From positions 626,789,501 to 626,853,500 of the forward strand of contig NC_092335.1 of assembly GCF_046630445.1 (NCBI RefSeq): a stretch of 64,000 bases of DNA. Direction: 5' to 3'. Source of the DNA: Rutidosis leptorrhynchoides. Lineage: Eukaryota; Streptophyta; Magnoliopsida; Asterales; Asteraceae. Shown here one piece after another: positions 38,576 to 49,059 of this stretch (position 1 is its first letter; every line of letters begins with the position of its first letter). A model generated the notes under the pieces. That model had not been told where the DNA came from. It ran no database searches and saw only the letters and a list, made by a program, of their open reading frames with translations. The translations under genes were made by a program, and so were the position numbers.

Positions 38576-41500
38576 TAAGCTGTTGAAGGTGTTGACGAAT
38601 CTTCTGGAAATAGATGCGGGTATTTCTTCTTCATCTGATCTTCACGCTCCCAGGTGAACTCGGGTCCTCTACGAGCATTCCATCGAACCTTAACAATCGG
38701 TATCTTGTTTTGCTTAAGTCTCTTAACCTCACGATCCATTATTTCGACGGGTTCTTCAATGAATTTAAGTTTTTCATTGATTTGGATTTCGTCCAACGGA
38801 ATAGTGAGATCTTCTTTAGCAAAACATTTCTTCAAATTTGAGACGTGGAAAGTGTTATGTACAGCCGCGAGTTGTTGAGGTAGCTCCAGTTGGTAAGCTA
38901 CTGGTCCGACACGATCTATAATCTTGAATGGTCCAATGTACCTTGGATTTAGTTTCCCCCGTTTACCAAATCGAACAATGCCTTTCCAAGGTGAAACCTT
39001 AAGCATGACCATTTCTCCAATTTCAAACTCTATATCTTTTCTTTTACTGTCCGCGTAGCTCTTTTGTCAACTCTGGGCGGTTTTCAATCTTTGTTGAATT
39101 TGGATGATTTTCTCGGTAGTTTCTTGTATTATCTCCGAAACCGTAATCTGTCTATCCCCCACTTCACTTCAACAAATCGGAGACCTGCACTTTCTACCAT
39201 AAAGTGCTTCAAACGGTGCCATCTCAATGCTTGAATGGTAGCTGTTGTTGTAGGAAAATTCTGCTAATGGTAGATGTCGATCCCAACTGTTTCCGAAATC
39301 AATAACACAAGCTCGTAGCATGTCTTCAAGCGTTTGTATCGTCCTTTCGCTCTGCCCATCAGTTTGTGGATGATAGGCAGTACTCATGTCTAGACGAGTT
39401 CCCAATGCTTGCTGTAATGTCTGCCAGAATCTTGAAATAAATCTGCCATCCCTATCAGAGATAATAGAGATTGGTATTCCATGTCTGGAGACGACTTCCT
39501 TCAAATACAGTCGTGCTAACTTCTCCATCTTGTCATCTTCTCTTATTGGCAGGAAGTGTGCTGACTTGGTGAGACGATCAACTATTACCCAAATAGTATC
39601 ATAACCACTTGCAGTCCTTGGCAATTTAGTAATGAAATCCATGGTAATGTTTTCCCATTTCCATTCTGGGATTTCAGGTTGTTGTAGTAGACCTGATGGT
39701 TTCTGATGTTCAGCTTTGACCTTAGAACATGTCAAACATTCTCCTACGTATTTAGCAACATCGGCTTTCATACCCGGCCACCAAAAATGTTTCTTGAGAT
39801 CCTTGTACATCTTCCCCGTTCCAGGATGTATTGAGTATCTGGTTTTATGAGCTTCTCTAAGTACCATTTCTCTCATATCTCCAAATTTTGGTACCCAAAT
39901 CCTTTCAGCCCTATACCGGGTTCCGTCTTTCCGAATATTAAGATGCTTCTCCGATCCTTTGGGTATTTCATCCTTAAAATTTCCCTCTTTTAAACTCCTT
40001 GTTGCGCCTCCTTTATTTGAGTAGTAAGGTTATTATGAATCATTATATTCATAGATTTTACTCGAATGGGTTATCTGTCCTTCCTGCTTAAGGCATCGGC
40101 TACCACATTTGCCTTCCTCGGGTGGTAACGAATCTCAAAGTTGTAATCATTCAACAATTCAATCCACCTACGCTGCCTCATATTCAGTTGTTTCTGATTA
40201 AATATGTGTTGAAGACTTTTGTGGTCGGTATATATAATACTTTTGACCCCATATAAGTAGTGCCTCCAAGTCTTTAATGCAAAAACAACCTCGCCTAATT
40301 CCAAATCATGCGTCGTATAATTTTGCTCGTGAATCTTCAATTGTCTAGATGCATAAGCAATCACCTTCGTCCGTTGCATTAATACACAACCGAGACCTTG
40401 CTTTGATGTGTCACAATAAATCACAAAATCATCATTCCCTTCAGGCAATGACAATATTGGTGCCGTAGTTAGCTTTTTCTTCAATAATTGAAACGCTTTT
40501 TCTTGTTCATCCTTCCATTCAAATTTCTTCCCTTTGTGCGTTAATGCAGTCAAGGGTTTTGCTATTTTGGAAAAGTCTTGGATGAACCTTCTGTAGTAAC
40601 CAGCTAGTCCTAAAAACTGGCGTATGTGTTTCGGAGTTTTCGGGGTTTCCCACTTTTCAACAGTTTCTATCTTTGCCGGATCCACCTTAATACCTTCTTT
40701 GTTCACTATGTGATCGAGGAATTGAACTTCTTCCAACCAAAATGCACACTTTGAAAACTTAGCGTACAATTCTTCCTTCCTCAATACTTCTAGCACCTTT
40801 CTCAAATGTTCACCGTGTTCTTGGTCATTCTTTGAGTAAATAAGTATGTCATCAATGAAAACAATGACAAACTTGTCAAGGTATGGTCCACACACTCGGT
40901 TCATAAGGTCCATGAACACAGTTGGTGCATTAGTTAAACCAAATGGCATGACCATAAACTCGTAATGAGCGTAACGTGTTCTGAAATCAGTCTTTGGAAT
41001 ATCATCTTCTTTCACCCGCATTTGATGATACCCGGAACGTAAGTCAATATTTGAATAAATAGACGAGCCTTGTAGTTGATCAAATAAGTCGTCGATTCTC
41101 GGTAGTGGGTAGCGGTTCTTAATGGTAAGTTTGTTCAACTCTCGGTAGTCGATACACAACCTGAATGTACCATCTTTCTTCTTGACAAACAAAACAGGAG
41201 CTCCCCACGGTGATGTGCTTGGTCGAATGAAACCACGCTCTAAAAGTTCTTGTAATTGGCTTTGCAGTTCTTTCATCTCGCTGGGTGCGAGTCTGTAAGG
41301 AGCACGAGCTATTGGTGCAGCTCCTGGTATAAGATCTATTTGAAATTCAACGGATCGATGTGGTTGTAATCCCGGTAATTCTTTCGGAAATACATCGGGA
41401 AATTCTTTTGCAACGGGAACATCATTGATGCTCTTTTCTTCAGTTTGTACTTTCTCGATGTGTGCTAGAACAGCATAGCAACCTTTTCTTATTAGTTTTT

Positions 41501-43143
41501 GTGCCTTCAAATTACTAATAAGATGTAGCTTCGTGTTGCCCTTTTCTCCGTACACCATTAAGGGTTTTCCTTTTTCTCGTATAATGCGAATTGCATTTTT
41601 GTAACAAACGATCTCTGCTTTCACTTCTTTCAACCAGTCCATACCGATTATCACATCAAAACTCCCTAACTCTACTGGTATCAAATCAATCTTAAATGTT
41701 TCGCTAACCAGTTTAATTTCTCGATTCCGACATATATTATCTGCTGAGATTAATTTACCATTTGCTAATTCGAGTAAAAATTTACTATCCAAAGGCGTCA
41801 ATGGACAACTTAATTTAGCACAAAAATCTCTACTCATATAGCTTCTATCCGCACCCGAATCAAATAAAACGTAAGCAGATTTATTGTCAATAAGAAACGT
41901 ACCCGTAACAAGCTCCGGGTCTTCCTGTGCCTCTGCCGCATTAATATTGAACTCTTCCGCGGCCTTGTCCATTCGTGTTCTCCTGGTTCGGGCAATTTCT
42001 AATAATGTGGCCCGGTTTTCCATATTTATAACAAAATACATTGGCATAACTTGCTCCGACACTACTTGCTCCGCCATTACTCGTTCCGACACCATTTGTT
42101 CCTTTCGTTCTGTTAACCCCTGGTCCGTAGACCTCACACTTCGCTGCGCTATGACCATTTCTTTTACACTTGTTGCAAAATTTGGTGCAGAACCCCGAGT
42201 GATACTTTTCACACCTTTGGCATAGCTGCTTCTGATTGTTGTTGTTGTTGCGGTTGTTATTGTTGTTGGGATGATTGTTGTAGTTGTTGTTGTTGTTGTT
42301 GTTGTTGTTGGGCCGTTTGTTGTAGTTGCGATTGATGTTGCGATTGTTGGGATAATTGTTGCGAATATTGTTGTAATTGCTGTTGTTGTTGTATTGGTGA
42401 TTCTTATCACCGTTTTCCTCCCACTTTCTTTTGACTTGCTTCACATTGGCCTCTTCAGCAGTCTGTTCTTTAATTCTTTCTTCAATCTGGTTCACTAGTT
42501 TATGAGCCATTCTACATGCCTGTTGTATGGAGGCGGGCTCGTGTGAACTTATATCTTCTTGGATTCTTTCCGGTAATCCTTTCACAAACGCGTCGATCTT
42601 CTCTTCCTCATCTTCGAACGCTCCCGGACACAATAGGCACAATTCTATGAATCGTCTTTCGTACGTGGTAATATCAAATCCTTGGGTTCGTAACCCTCTA
42701 AGTTCTGTCTTGAGCTTATTGACCTCGGTTCTGGGACGGTACTTCTCGTTCATCAAGTGCTTGAATGCTGACCACGGTAGTGCGTACGCATCGTCTTGTC
42801 CCACTTGCTCTAGATAGGTATTCCACCATGTTAACGCAGAACTTGTGAAGGAATGCGTAGCGTACTTCACTTTGTCCTCTTCAGTACACTTACTTATGGC
42901 AAACACCGATTTGACCTTCTCGGTCCACCGTTTCAATCCGATCGGTCCTTCGGTTCCATCAAATTCAAAAGGTTTGCAGGCAGTGAATTCTTTGTAGGTG
43001 CATCCTACACGATTTCCTGTATTGCTAGATCCAAGGTTATTGTTGGTGTGTAGCGCAGCCTGTACTGCGGCTATGTTTGAAGCTAGAAAAGTACGGAATT
43101 CCTCTTCATTCATATTCACGGTGTGTCGAGTAGTCGGTGCCAT
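38575..43143 (-). pseudogene. Gag-Pol polyprotein of family 1 copy 2 (multiple lesions)
   Basis: The start is the ATG at 43141-43143 (MAPTTRHT). The gag domain, Asn-rich linker and CCHC knuckle [14 protein letters not shown] are intact. The second knuckle is [15 protein letters not shown], having lost its second Cys while keeping His and the last Cys, the reverse of copy 1. A two-base loss near 41950 separates gag from pol. Protease DSGA, reverse transcriptase FIDDILIYS, RNase H motifs and ADALSR follow to a TAA at 40071-40073. A one-base loss near 40000 follows. Integrase (39169-39876 open) has the His-His-Cys-Cys finger and the DDE motif up to a TGA at 39169. Another TGA is at 39067-39069. 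The final 145 codons (38575-39012) contain the GPF module and chromodomain-like end. Confidence 0.88.
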
Positions 43144-43282
43144 TTCCTTCAAAATAGTCAAATGGAACAAGTTAATCATACAGAATATTAAGAGTAGTTA
43201 ATAGTATTTCAAAGCATAATATGAACTCATTTATAAAAGCTTTTTCTTCATATTAGCGTTTTATAAGTTTAAATTCGGGTAG

Positions 43283-43299
43283 TACCTACCCGTTAAGTT
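43283..43299 (-). other. Internal PPT-like motif in the leader, copy 2
   Basis: On the minus strand, AACGGGTAGGTACTACCCGA lies about 140 bp upstream of gag. It matches 18064-18082 in position and sequence. Confidence 0.7.
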
Positions 43300-43484
43300 C
43301 ATACTTAGTAGCTAATATACAATTCAACTACTACAATTCTATATGAAAAACTGATTATAATAATATTTCACGTTCAAACTTTTACACAATATTTTACAAA
43401 CTTACAATACCGCTTATTTTACATATATCATGAAATATAGCACACAATAAATTTGATACAAGATGGTTGTGAAGATAATTCTAG

Positions 43485-44168
43485 CTAGTACACAAGTCGT
43501 TCAGCAAAGGCAATAAAGACACGTAATTCATACGTTCAGAAACAAGTCATGCATTCTGGTTTTACTAGGACTACTTCCCATCCTTGGTCTTGTGGAACAT
43601 AACCGTTATGGCCGTTGATAAGACAGCGTGTTGTAATGTCATCAAAGGGACGAGGGTTACGTAATGTCCAACAGTCCCGTAACAATCTAAAAACCTCATT
43701 TCTTACCCCAATTACCGACTCCGTCACTTGTGGGAACGTTTTGTTTAATAGTTGTAGCCCGATGTTCTTGTTCTCACTTTGGTGAGAAGCGAACATTACT
43801 AATCCGTAAGCATAACATGCTTCTTTATGTTGCATGTTAGCCGCTTTTTCTAAATCACGAAGTCCAATATTCGGATATATTGAGTCAAAATAATTTCTTA
43901 ACCCATTGCGTAAAATAGCATTTGGGTTCCCCGCAATATATGCGTCAAAGTAAACACATCGTAACTTATGGATTTCCCAATGTGATATCCCCCATCTTTC
44001 GAACGAAAGCCTTTTATAAACCAAGGCATTCTTGGAACGTTCTTCGAATGTCTTACAAACTGATCTCGCCTTAAATAGTTGTGCCGAAGAATTCTGACCG
44101 ACTCTAGACAAGATTTCATCAATCATGTCTCCGGGTAGGTCTCTTAAAATATTGGGTTGTCTATCCAT
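43485..44168 (-). pseudogene. Captured F-box protein gene in retrotransposon, copy 2 (one late stop)
   Basis: The frame is open for 210 codons from the ATG at 44166-44168. The F-box spans about residues 7-55 (LPGDMIDEILSRV, SVCKTFEERSKNALVYKRLS), then a Sel1/TPR-like stretch (GNPNAIL; LEKAANMQHKEACYAYG). The C-terminal ECMTCF is followed by TGA at 43536-43538. Copy 1 has TGG there, and the remaining TYELRVF... reads on to a TAG at 43485-43487. Only about 17 residues are lost, so the F-box part could still be produced. The family is plant F-box of the At1g67623/At2g35280 type, an SCF substrate adaptor. Presence in the same place in both copies shows capture before the two diverged. Confidence 0.75.
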
Positions 44169-44305
44169 TTTGTGTTTTTATACTGTAAAATAGACAAGAG
44201 TTAGATTCATAAAAAAAATACTTATTAATACAAGCAATTTTTACATATATCATAAAGCATAAGCACACTATATTACATATATTACACCACACGAATACAA
44301 CTATC

Positions 44306-44920
44306 TTATTCCGACTCGCTCGTTTCTTCTTCTTCGGTTTTGGTTCGTTTTGCCAAGTTTCTAGGGATATATGATGTTCCCCTAATACGAGCCGTCGTTT
44401 TCCACATTGGTTTAGAAAAACCTGGTGGTTTAGAGGTTCCCGGGTCATTGTTACAACTTAAGGACTTCGGGAGTTGACGATACATATAAAGTTCATCGGG
44501 GTTGGAATTAGATTTCTCTATTTTTATGCCCTTTCCCTTATTATTTTCTTTTGTCTTTTTAAATTCAGTTGGGGTAATTTCTATAACATCATCGGAATTC
44601 TTGTCGGAATCCAATTCATCGGAGAATTGGTAATCCTCCCAATATTTTGCTTCCTTGGCGGAAACACCATTGACCATAATTAACCTTGGTCGGTTGGTTG
44701 AGGATTTTCTTTTACTTAACCGTTTTATTATTTCCCCCACTGGTTCTATTTCTTCATCCGGTTCCGATTCTTCTTCCGGTTCCGATTCTTCTTCCGGTTC
44801 CGACTCTTCTTCCGGTTCCTCTTCGGGAACTTGTGAATCAGTCCATGAATCATTCCAATTTACATTTGACTCTTCATTATTATTAGGTGAGTCAATGGGA
44901 CTTGTTCTAGAGGTAGACAT
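44306..44920 (-). CDS. Family 1 acidic accessory ORF, copy 2 (intact)
   Basis: 204 codons, from MSTSRTSPIDSPNNNEE to a TAA. Residues about 30-60 are a tandem block of five-residue EPEEES-type repeats, with one more unit than copy 1. A basic patch (KRLSKRKSSTNRP) follows, then a second acidic stretch (SDELDSDKNSDDVIE), a Lys-rich segment, and an Arg/Lys then Glu-rich C-terminus (KRTKTEEEETSESE). No family is recognised. The mix of acidic runs and basic patches suggests a disordered nuclear protein. It directly precedes the F-box ORF, about 140 bp away, in the long leader between primer site and gag. Confidence 0.62.
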   Translation of the reverse strand: MSTSRTSPIDSPNNNEESNVNWNDSWTDSQVPEEEPEEESEPEEESEPEEESEPDEEIEPVGEIIKRLSKRKSSTNRPRLIMVNGVSAKEAKYWEDYQFSDELDSDKNSDDVIEITPTEFKKTKENNKGKGIKIEKSNSNPDELYMYRQLPKSLSCNNDPGTSKPPGFSKPMWKTTARIRGTSYIPRNLAKRTKTEEEETSESE

Positions 44921-45115
44921 CTATCACATAATATCAAACGCGTTAAGAGATTAATATATCACATAATATTCACATGTTAAAAATATATAGTTTCCAACAA
45001 AATTTGTTAAGCAATCATTTTTCAAGTAAACACGGTCGAAGTCCAGACTCACTAATGCATCCTAACAAACTCGATAAGACACACTAATGCAAAATTCTGG
45101 TTCTCTAAGACCAAC

Positions 45116-45127
45116 GCTTGGATACCA
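45116..45127 (-). other. Primer-binding site, family 1 copy 2
   Basis: On the minus strand TGGTATCCAAGC lies two bases after the LTR end. It has two mismatches to the initiator Met-tRNA complement. Confidence 0.8.
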
Positions 45128-45129
45128 AC

Positions 45130-48100
45130 TGAAATGTCCCGTTCTTATTGATTAAAAACGTTCCATATTAATTGATTTCGTTGCGAGGTTTTCACCTCTA
45201 TATGAGACATTTTTCAAAGACTGCATTCATTTTTAAAACAAACCATTAACCTTTTTTTCATAAATAAAGGTTTAAAAATCTTTACGTAGATTATCAAATA
45301 ATGATAATCTAAAATATCCTGTTTACACACGACCATTACATAATGGTTTACAATACAAATATGTTACATCGAAATCAGTTTCTTGAATGCAGTTTTTACA
45401 CAATATCATACAAACATGGACTCCAAATCTTGTCCTTATTTTAGTATGCAACAGCGGAAGCTCTTAGTATTCACCTGAGAATAAACATGCTTTAAACGTC
45501 AACAAAAATGTTGGTGAGTTATAGGTTTAACCTATATATATCAAATCATAACAATAGACCACAAGATTTCATATTTCAATACACATCCCATACATAGAGA
45601 TAAAAATCATTCCTATGGTGAACACCTGGTAACCGACATTAACAAGATGCATATATAATAATATCCCCATCATTCCGGGACACCCTTCGGATATGATATA
45701 AATTTCGAAGTACTAAAGCATCCGGTACTTTGGATGGGGTTTGTTAGGCCCAATAGATCTATCTTTAGGATTCGCGTCAATTAGGGTGTCTGTTCCCTAA
45801 TTCTTAGATTACCAGACTTAATAAAAAGGGGCATATTCGATTTCGATAATTCAACCATAGAATGTAGTTTCACGTACTTGTGTCTATTTTGTAAATCATT
45901 TATAAAACCTGCATGTATTCTCATCCCAAAAATATTAGATTTTAAAAGTGGGACTATAACTCACTTTCACAGATTTTTACTTCGTCGGGAAGTAAGACTT
46001 GGCCACTGGTCGATTCACGAACCTATAACAAATATGTACATATATATCAAAGTATGTTCAAAATATATTTACAACACTTTTAATACATTTTGATGTTTTA
46101 AGTTTATTAAGTCAGATGTCCTCGTTAGTAACCTACAACTAGTTGTCCACAGTTAGATGTACAGAAATAAATCGATATATATTATCTTGAATCAATCCAC
46201 GACCCAGTGTATACGTATCTCAGTATTGATCACAACTCAAACTATATATATTTTGGAATTAACCTCAACCCTGTATAGCTAACTCCAACATTCACATATA
46301 GAGTGTCTATGGTTGTTCCGAAATATATATAGATGTGTCGACATGATAGGTCGAAACATTGTATACGTGTCTATGGTATCTCAAGATTACATAATATACA
46401 ATACAAGTTGATTAAGTTATGGTTGGAATAGATTTGTTACCAATTTTCACGTAGCTAAAATGAAAAAAATTATCCAATCTTGTTTTACCCATAACTTCTT
46501 CATTTTAAATCCGTTTGAGTGAATCAAATTGCTATGGTTTCATATTGAACTCTATTTTATGAATCTAAACAGAAAAAGTATAGGTTTATAGTCAGGAAAA
46601 TAAGTTACAAGTCGTTTTTGTAAAGGTAGTCATTTCAGTCGAAAGAACGACGTCTAGATGACCATTTTAGAAAACATACTTCCACTTTGAGTTTAACCAT
46701 AATTTTTGGATATAGTTTCATGTTCATAATAAAAATTATTTTCCCAGAATAACAACTTTTAAATCAAAGTTTATAATAGTTTTTAATTAACTAACCCAAA
46801 ACAGCCCGTGGTGTTACTACGACGGCGTAAATCCGATTTTACGGTGTTTTTCGTGTTTCCAGGTTTTAAATCATTAAGTTAGCATATCATATAGATATAG
46901 AACATGTGTTTAGTTGATTTTAAAATTCAAGTTAGAAGGATTAACTTTTATTTGCGAACAAGTTTAGAATTAACTAAACTATGTTCTAGTGATTACAAGT
47001 TTAAACCTTCGAATAAGATAGCTTTATATGTATGAATCGAATGATGTTATGAACATCATTACTACCTCAAGTTCCTTGGATAAACCTACTGGAAATGAGA
47101 AAAATAGATCTAGCTTCAAAGGATCCTTGGATGGCTTGAAAGTTCTTGAAGCAGAATCATGACACGAAAACAATTTCAAGTAAGATTTCCACTCGAAATA
47201 AGATTGTTATAGTTATAGAAATTGAATTAAAGCTTGAATATGATTATTACCTTGTATTAGAAAGATAACCTACTGTAAGCAACAAAGGTTTCTTGATCTT
47301 GGATGATTACTTGGAATGGATTTAGAAAACTTGGAAGTAAACTTGCAATCTTGGAAGTATTCTTGATTTTATGAAACTAGAACTTTTGGAATTTATGAAG
47401 AACACTTAGAACTTGAAGATAGGACTTGAGAGAGATCAATTAGATGAAGAAAATTGAAGAATGAAAGTGTTTGTAGGTGTTTTTGGTCGTTGGTGTATGG
47501 ATTAGATATAAAGGATATGTAATTTTGTTTTCATGTAAATAAGTCATGAATGATTACTCATATTTTTATAATTTTATGAGATATTTCATGCTAGTTGCCA
47601 AATGATGGTTCCCACATGTGTTAGGTGACTCACATGGGCTGCTAAGAGCTGATCATTGGAGTGTATATACCAATAGTACATACATCTAAAAGCTGTGTAT
47701 TGTACGAGTACGAATACGGGTGCATACGAGTAGAATTGTTGATGAAACTGAACGAGGATGTAATTGTAAGCATTTTTGTTAAGTAGAAGTATTTTGATAA
47801 GTGTCTTGAAGTCTTTCAAAAGTGTATGAATACATATTAAAACACTACATGTATATACATTTTAACTGAGTCGTTAAGTCATCGTTAGTCGTTACATGTA
47901 AATGTTGTTTTGAAACCTTTAGGTTAACGATCTTGTTGAATGTTGTTAACCCATTGTTTATTATAACAAATGAGATGTTAAATTGTTATATTATCATGAT
48001 ATTATGATATATAATATATCTTAGTATGATATATATACAGTTAAATATCGTTACAACGATAATCGTTACATATATGTCTCGTTTCGAAATCATTAAGTTA

Positions 48101-48569
48101 GTAGTCTTATTTTTACATATGTATTTCATTGTTAATACACTTAATAATATATTTACTTATCATTTAACATAATTAACCAAGTATATCAATATCTTAATAT
48201 GATTCATATGTACCTAGTAAGACGTTGTTATAACGATAATCGTTATATATATCGTTTTCGAGTTTCTTAAATTAATAGTTTCATTTTTATGTATATAACT
48301 CATTGTTAAAATACCTAATGAGATACATACTTATAATAAAATCATGTTAACTATATATATAACCATATATATGTCATCGTATAGTTTTTACAAGTTTTAA
48401 CGTTCGTGAATCACCGGTCAACTTGGGTGGTCAATTGTCTATATGAAACCTATTTCAATTAATCAAGTCTTAACAAGTTTGATTGCTTAACATGTTGGAA
48501 ACACTTAATCATGTAAAATAACAATCTCAATTAATATATATAAACATGGAAAAGTTCGGGTCACTACAG
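45130..48569 (-). repeat. 5' LTR of family 1 copy 2
   Basis: A 3440-bp LTR, TGTAGTGACCC...GGGACATTTCA on the minus strand. As the 5' LTR it holds the element promoter and would drive transcription leftward, away from the AP2 gene. Its outer edge lies about 490 bp from that gene's start codon. Confidence 0.9.
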
Positions 48570-48574
48570 AAATG
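48570..48574. other. Target-site duplication, right (GAAAT)
   Basis: Identical to 35097-35101 and directly outside the right LTR. Confidence 0.88.
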
Positions 48575-48873
48575 GACACTGAAATGAACAACGAATGACA
48601 CCCACATTTTAATCAATTTCAATGTCAATTTTCGATCTTGAAATGGATATTGAAAAATGAACACGGACATCTTGTGCTCAAAAGATGGAATATTTATTAA
48701 AAAAAAAAAAATGGAGACAACCTGCTTTTCCGGTAACCAATAAGAGGTTTCTGTACATAACATTTGTTTGAGTCTTAAAATAGGCCTGACACATTTACAT
48801 AGAAACAAACACATCGTCCCCCATTCTTATTCCCCCCCATTCCCACTCCCATTTCTATCTCTCATTTCTCCCA

Positions 48874-48909
48874 ATGGAATCACACTCCATTCTCTCTCCT
48901 CTTCCTTAG
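48874..48909 (+). other. Upstream ORF in the AP2-like leader (11 codons)
   Basis: An ATG in the context CCCAATGG opens an 11-residue frame (MESHSILSPLP) ended by TAG. It affects translation only if transcription starts upstream of 48874, which is unknown. Confidence 0.35.
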
Positions 48910-49012
48910 ATACTACTACTATTTTCTCCGGCCACTTCATTTCCTCAAATCATCACTCTTACACTATTAATCTCTATTATTAACTTACACCTAACAACCA
49001 TTATTAATTATT

Positions 49013-49048
49013 ATTATTATTATTATTAATTGTAATAATAATAATAAT
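49013..49048 (+). repeat. ATT/AAT hairpin just upstream of the AP2-like start codon
   Basis: (ATT)5 at 49013-49027 can pair with (AAT)5 at 49034-49048 around a 6-base loop. The stem is 15 A-U pairs in RNA and ends 11 bases before the ATG. Confidence 0.7.
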
Positions 49049-49059
49049 ATCTTTAAAAA

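Larger units (their letters stand above)
35102..48569 (-). mobile_element. Ty3/gypsy LTR retrotransposon, family 1 copy 2, complete with TSD
   Basis: This minus-strand element of about 13.5 kb has LTRs of 3438 bp (35102-38539) and 3440 bp (45130-48569), a primer site, acidic ORF, F-box ORF, gag-pol and polypurine region, in the same order as copy 1. The GAAAT duplication on both sides marks a simple insertion. The two LTRs differ at only scattered positions by eye, so the insertion looks young. Frames of gag-pol and the F-box gene nevertheless carry stops and indels; the acidic ORF is open. Confidence 0.92.
48575..49059 (+). promoter_or_regulatory. Promoter and 5' leader region of the AP2-like gene
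   Basis: This is all the host sequence left between the retrotransposon and the start codon. Positions about 48800-48915 are pyrimidine-rich (C and T runs), typical of plant 5' leaders. A short upstream ORF is at 48874-48909 and an ATT/AAT hairpin ends 11 bases before the ATG. No convincing TATA box was identified; the transcription start and any leader intron are unknown. Confidence 0.5.

Noticed and set aside
41941-42410. Programmed frameshift between gag and pol in copy 2
   Set aside because: Copy 1 encodes gag and pol in one continuous frame at this place, and copy 2 simply lacks two T residues; no slippery site or pseudoknot is evident.
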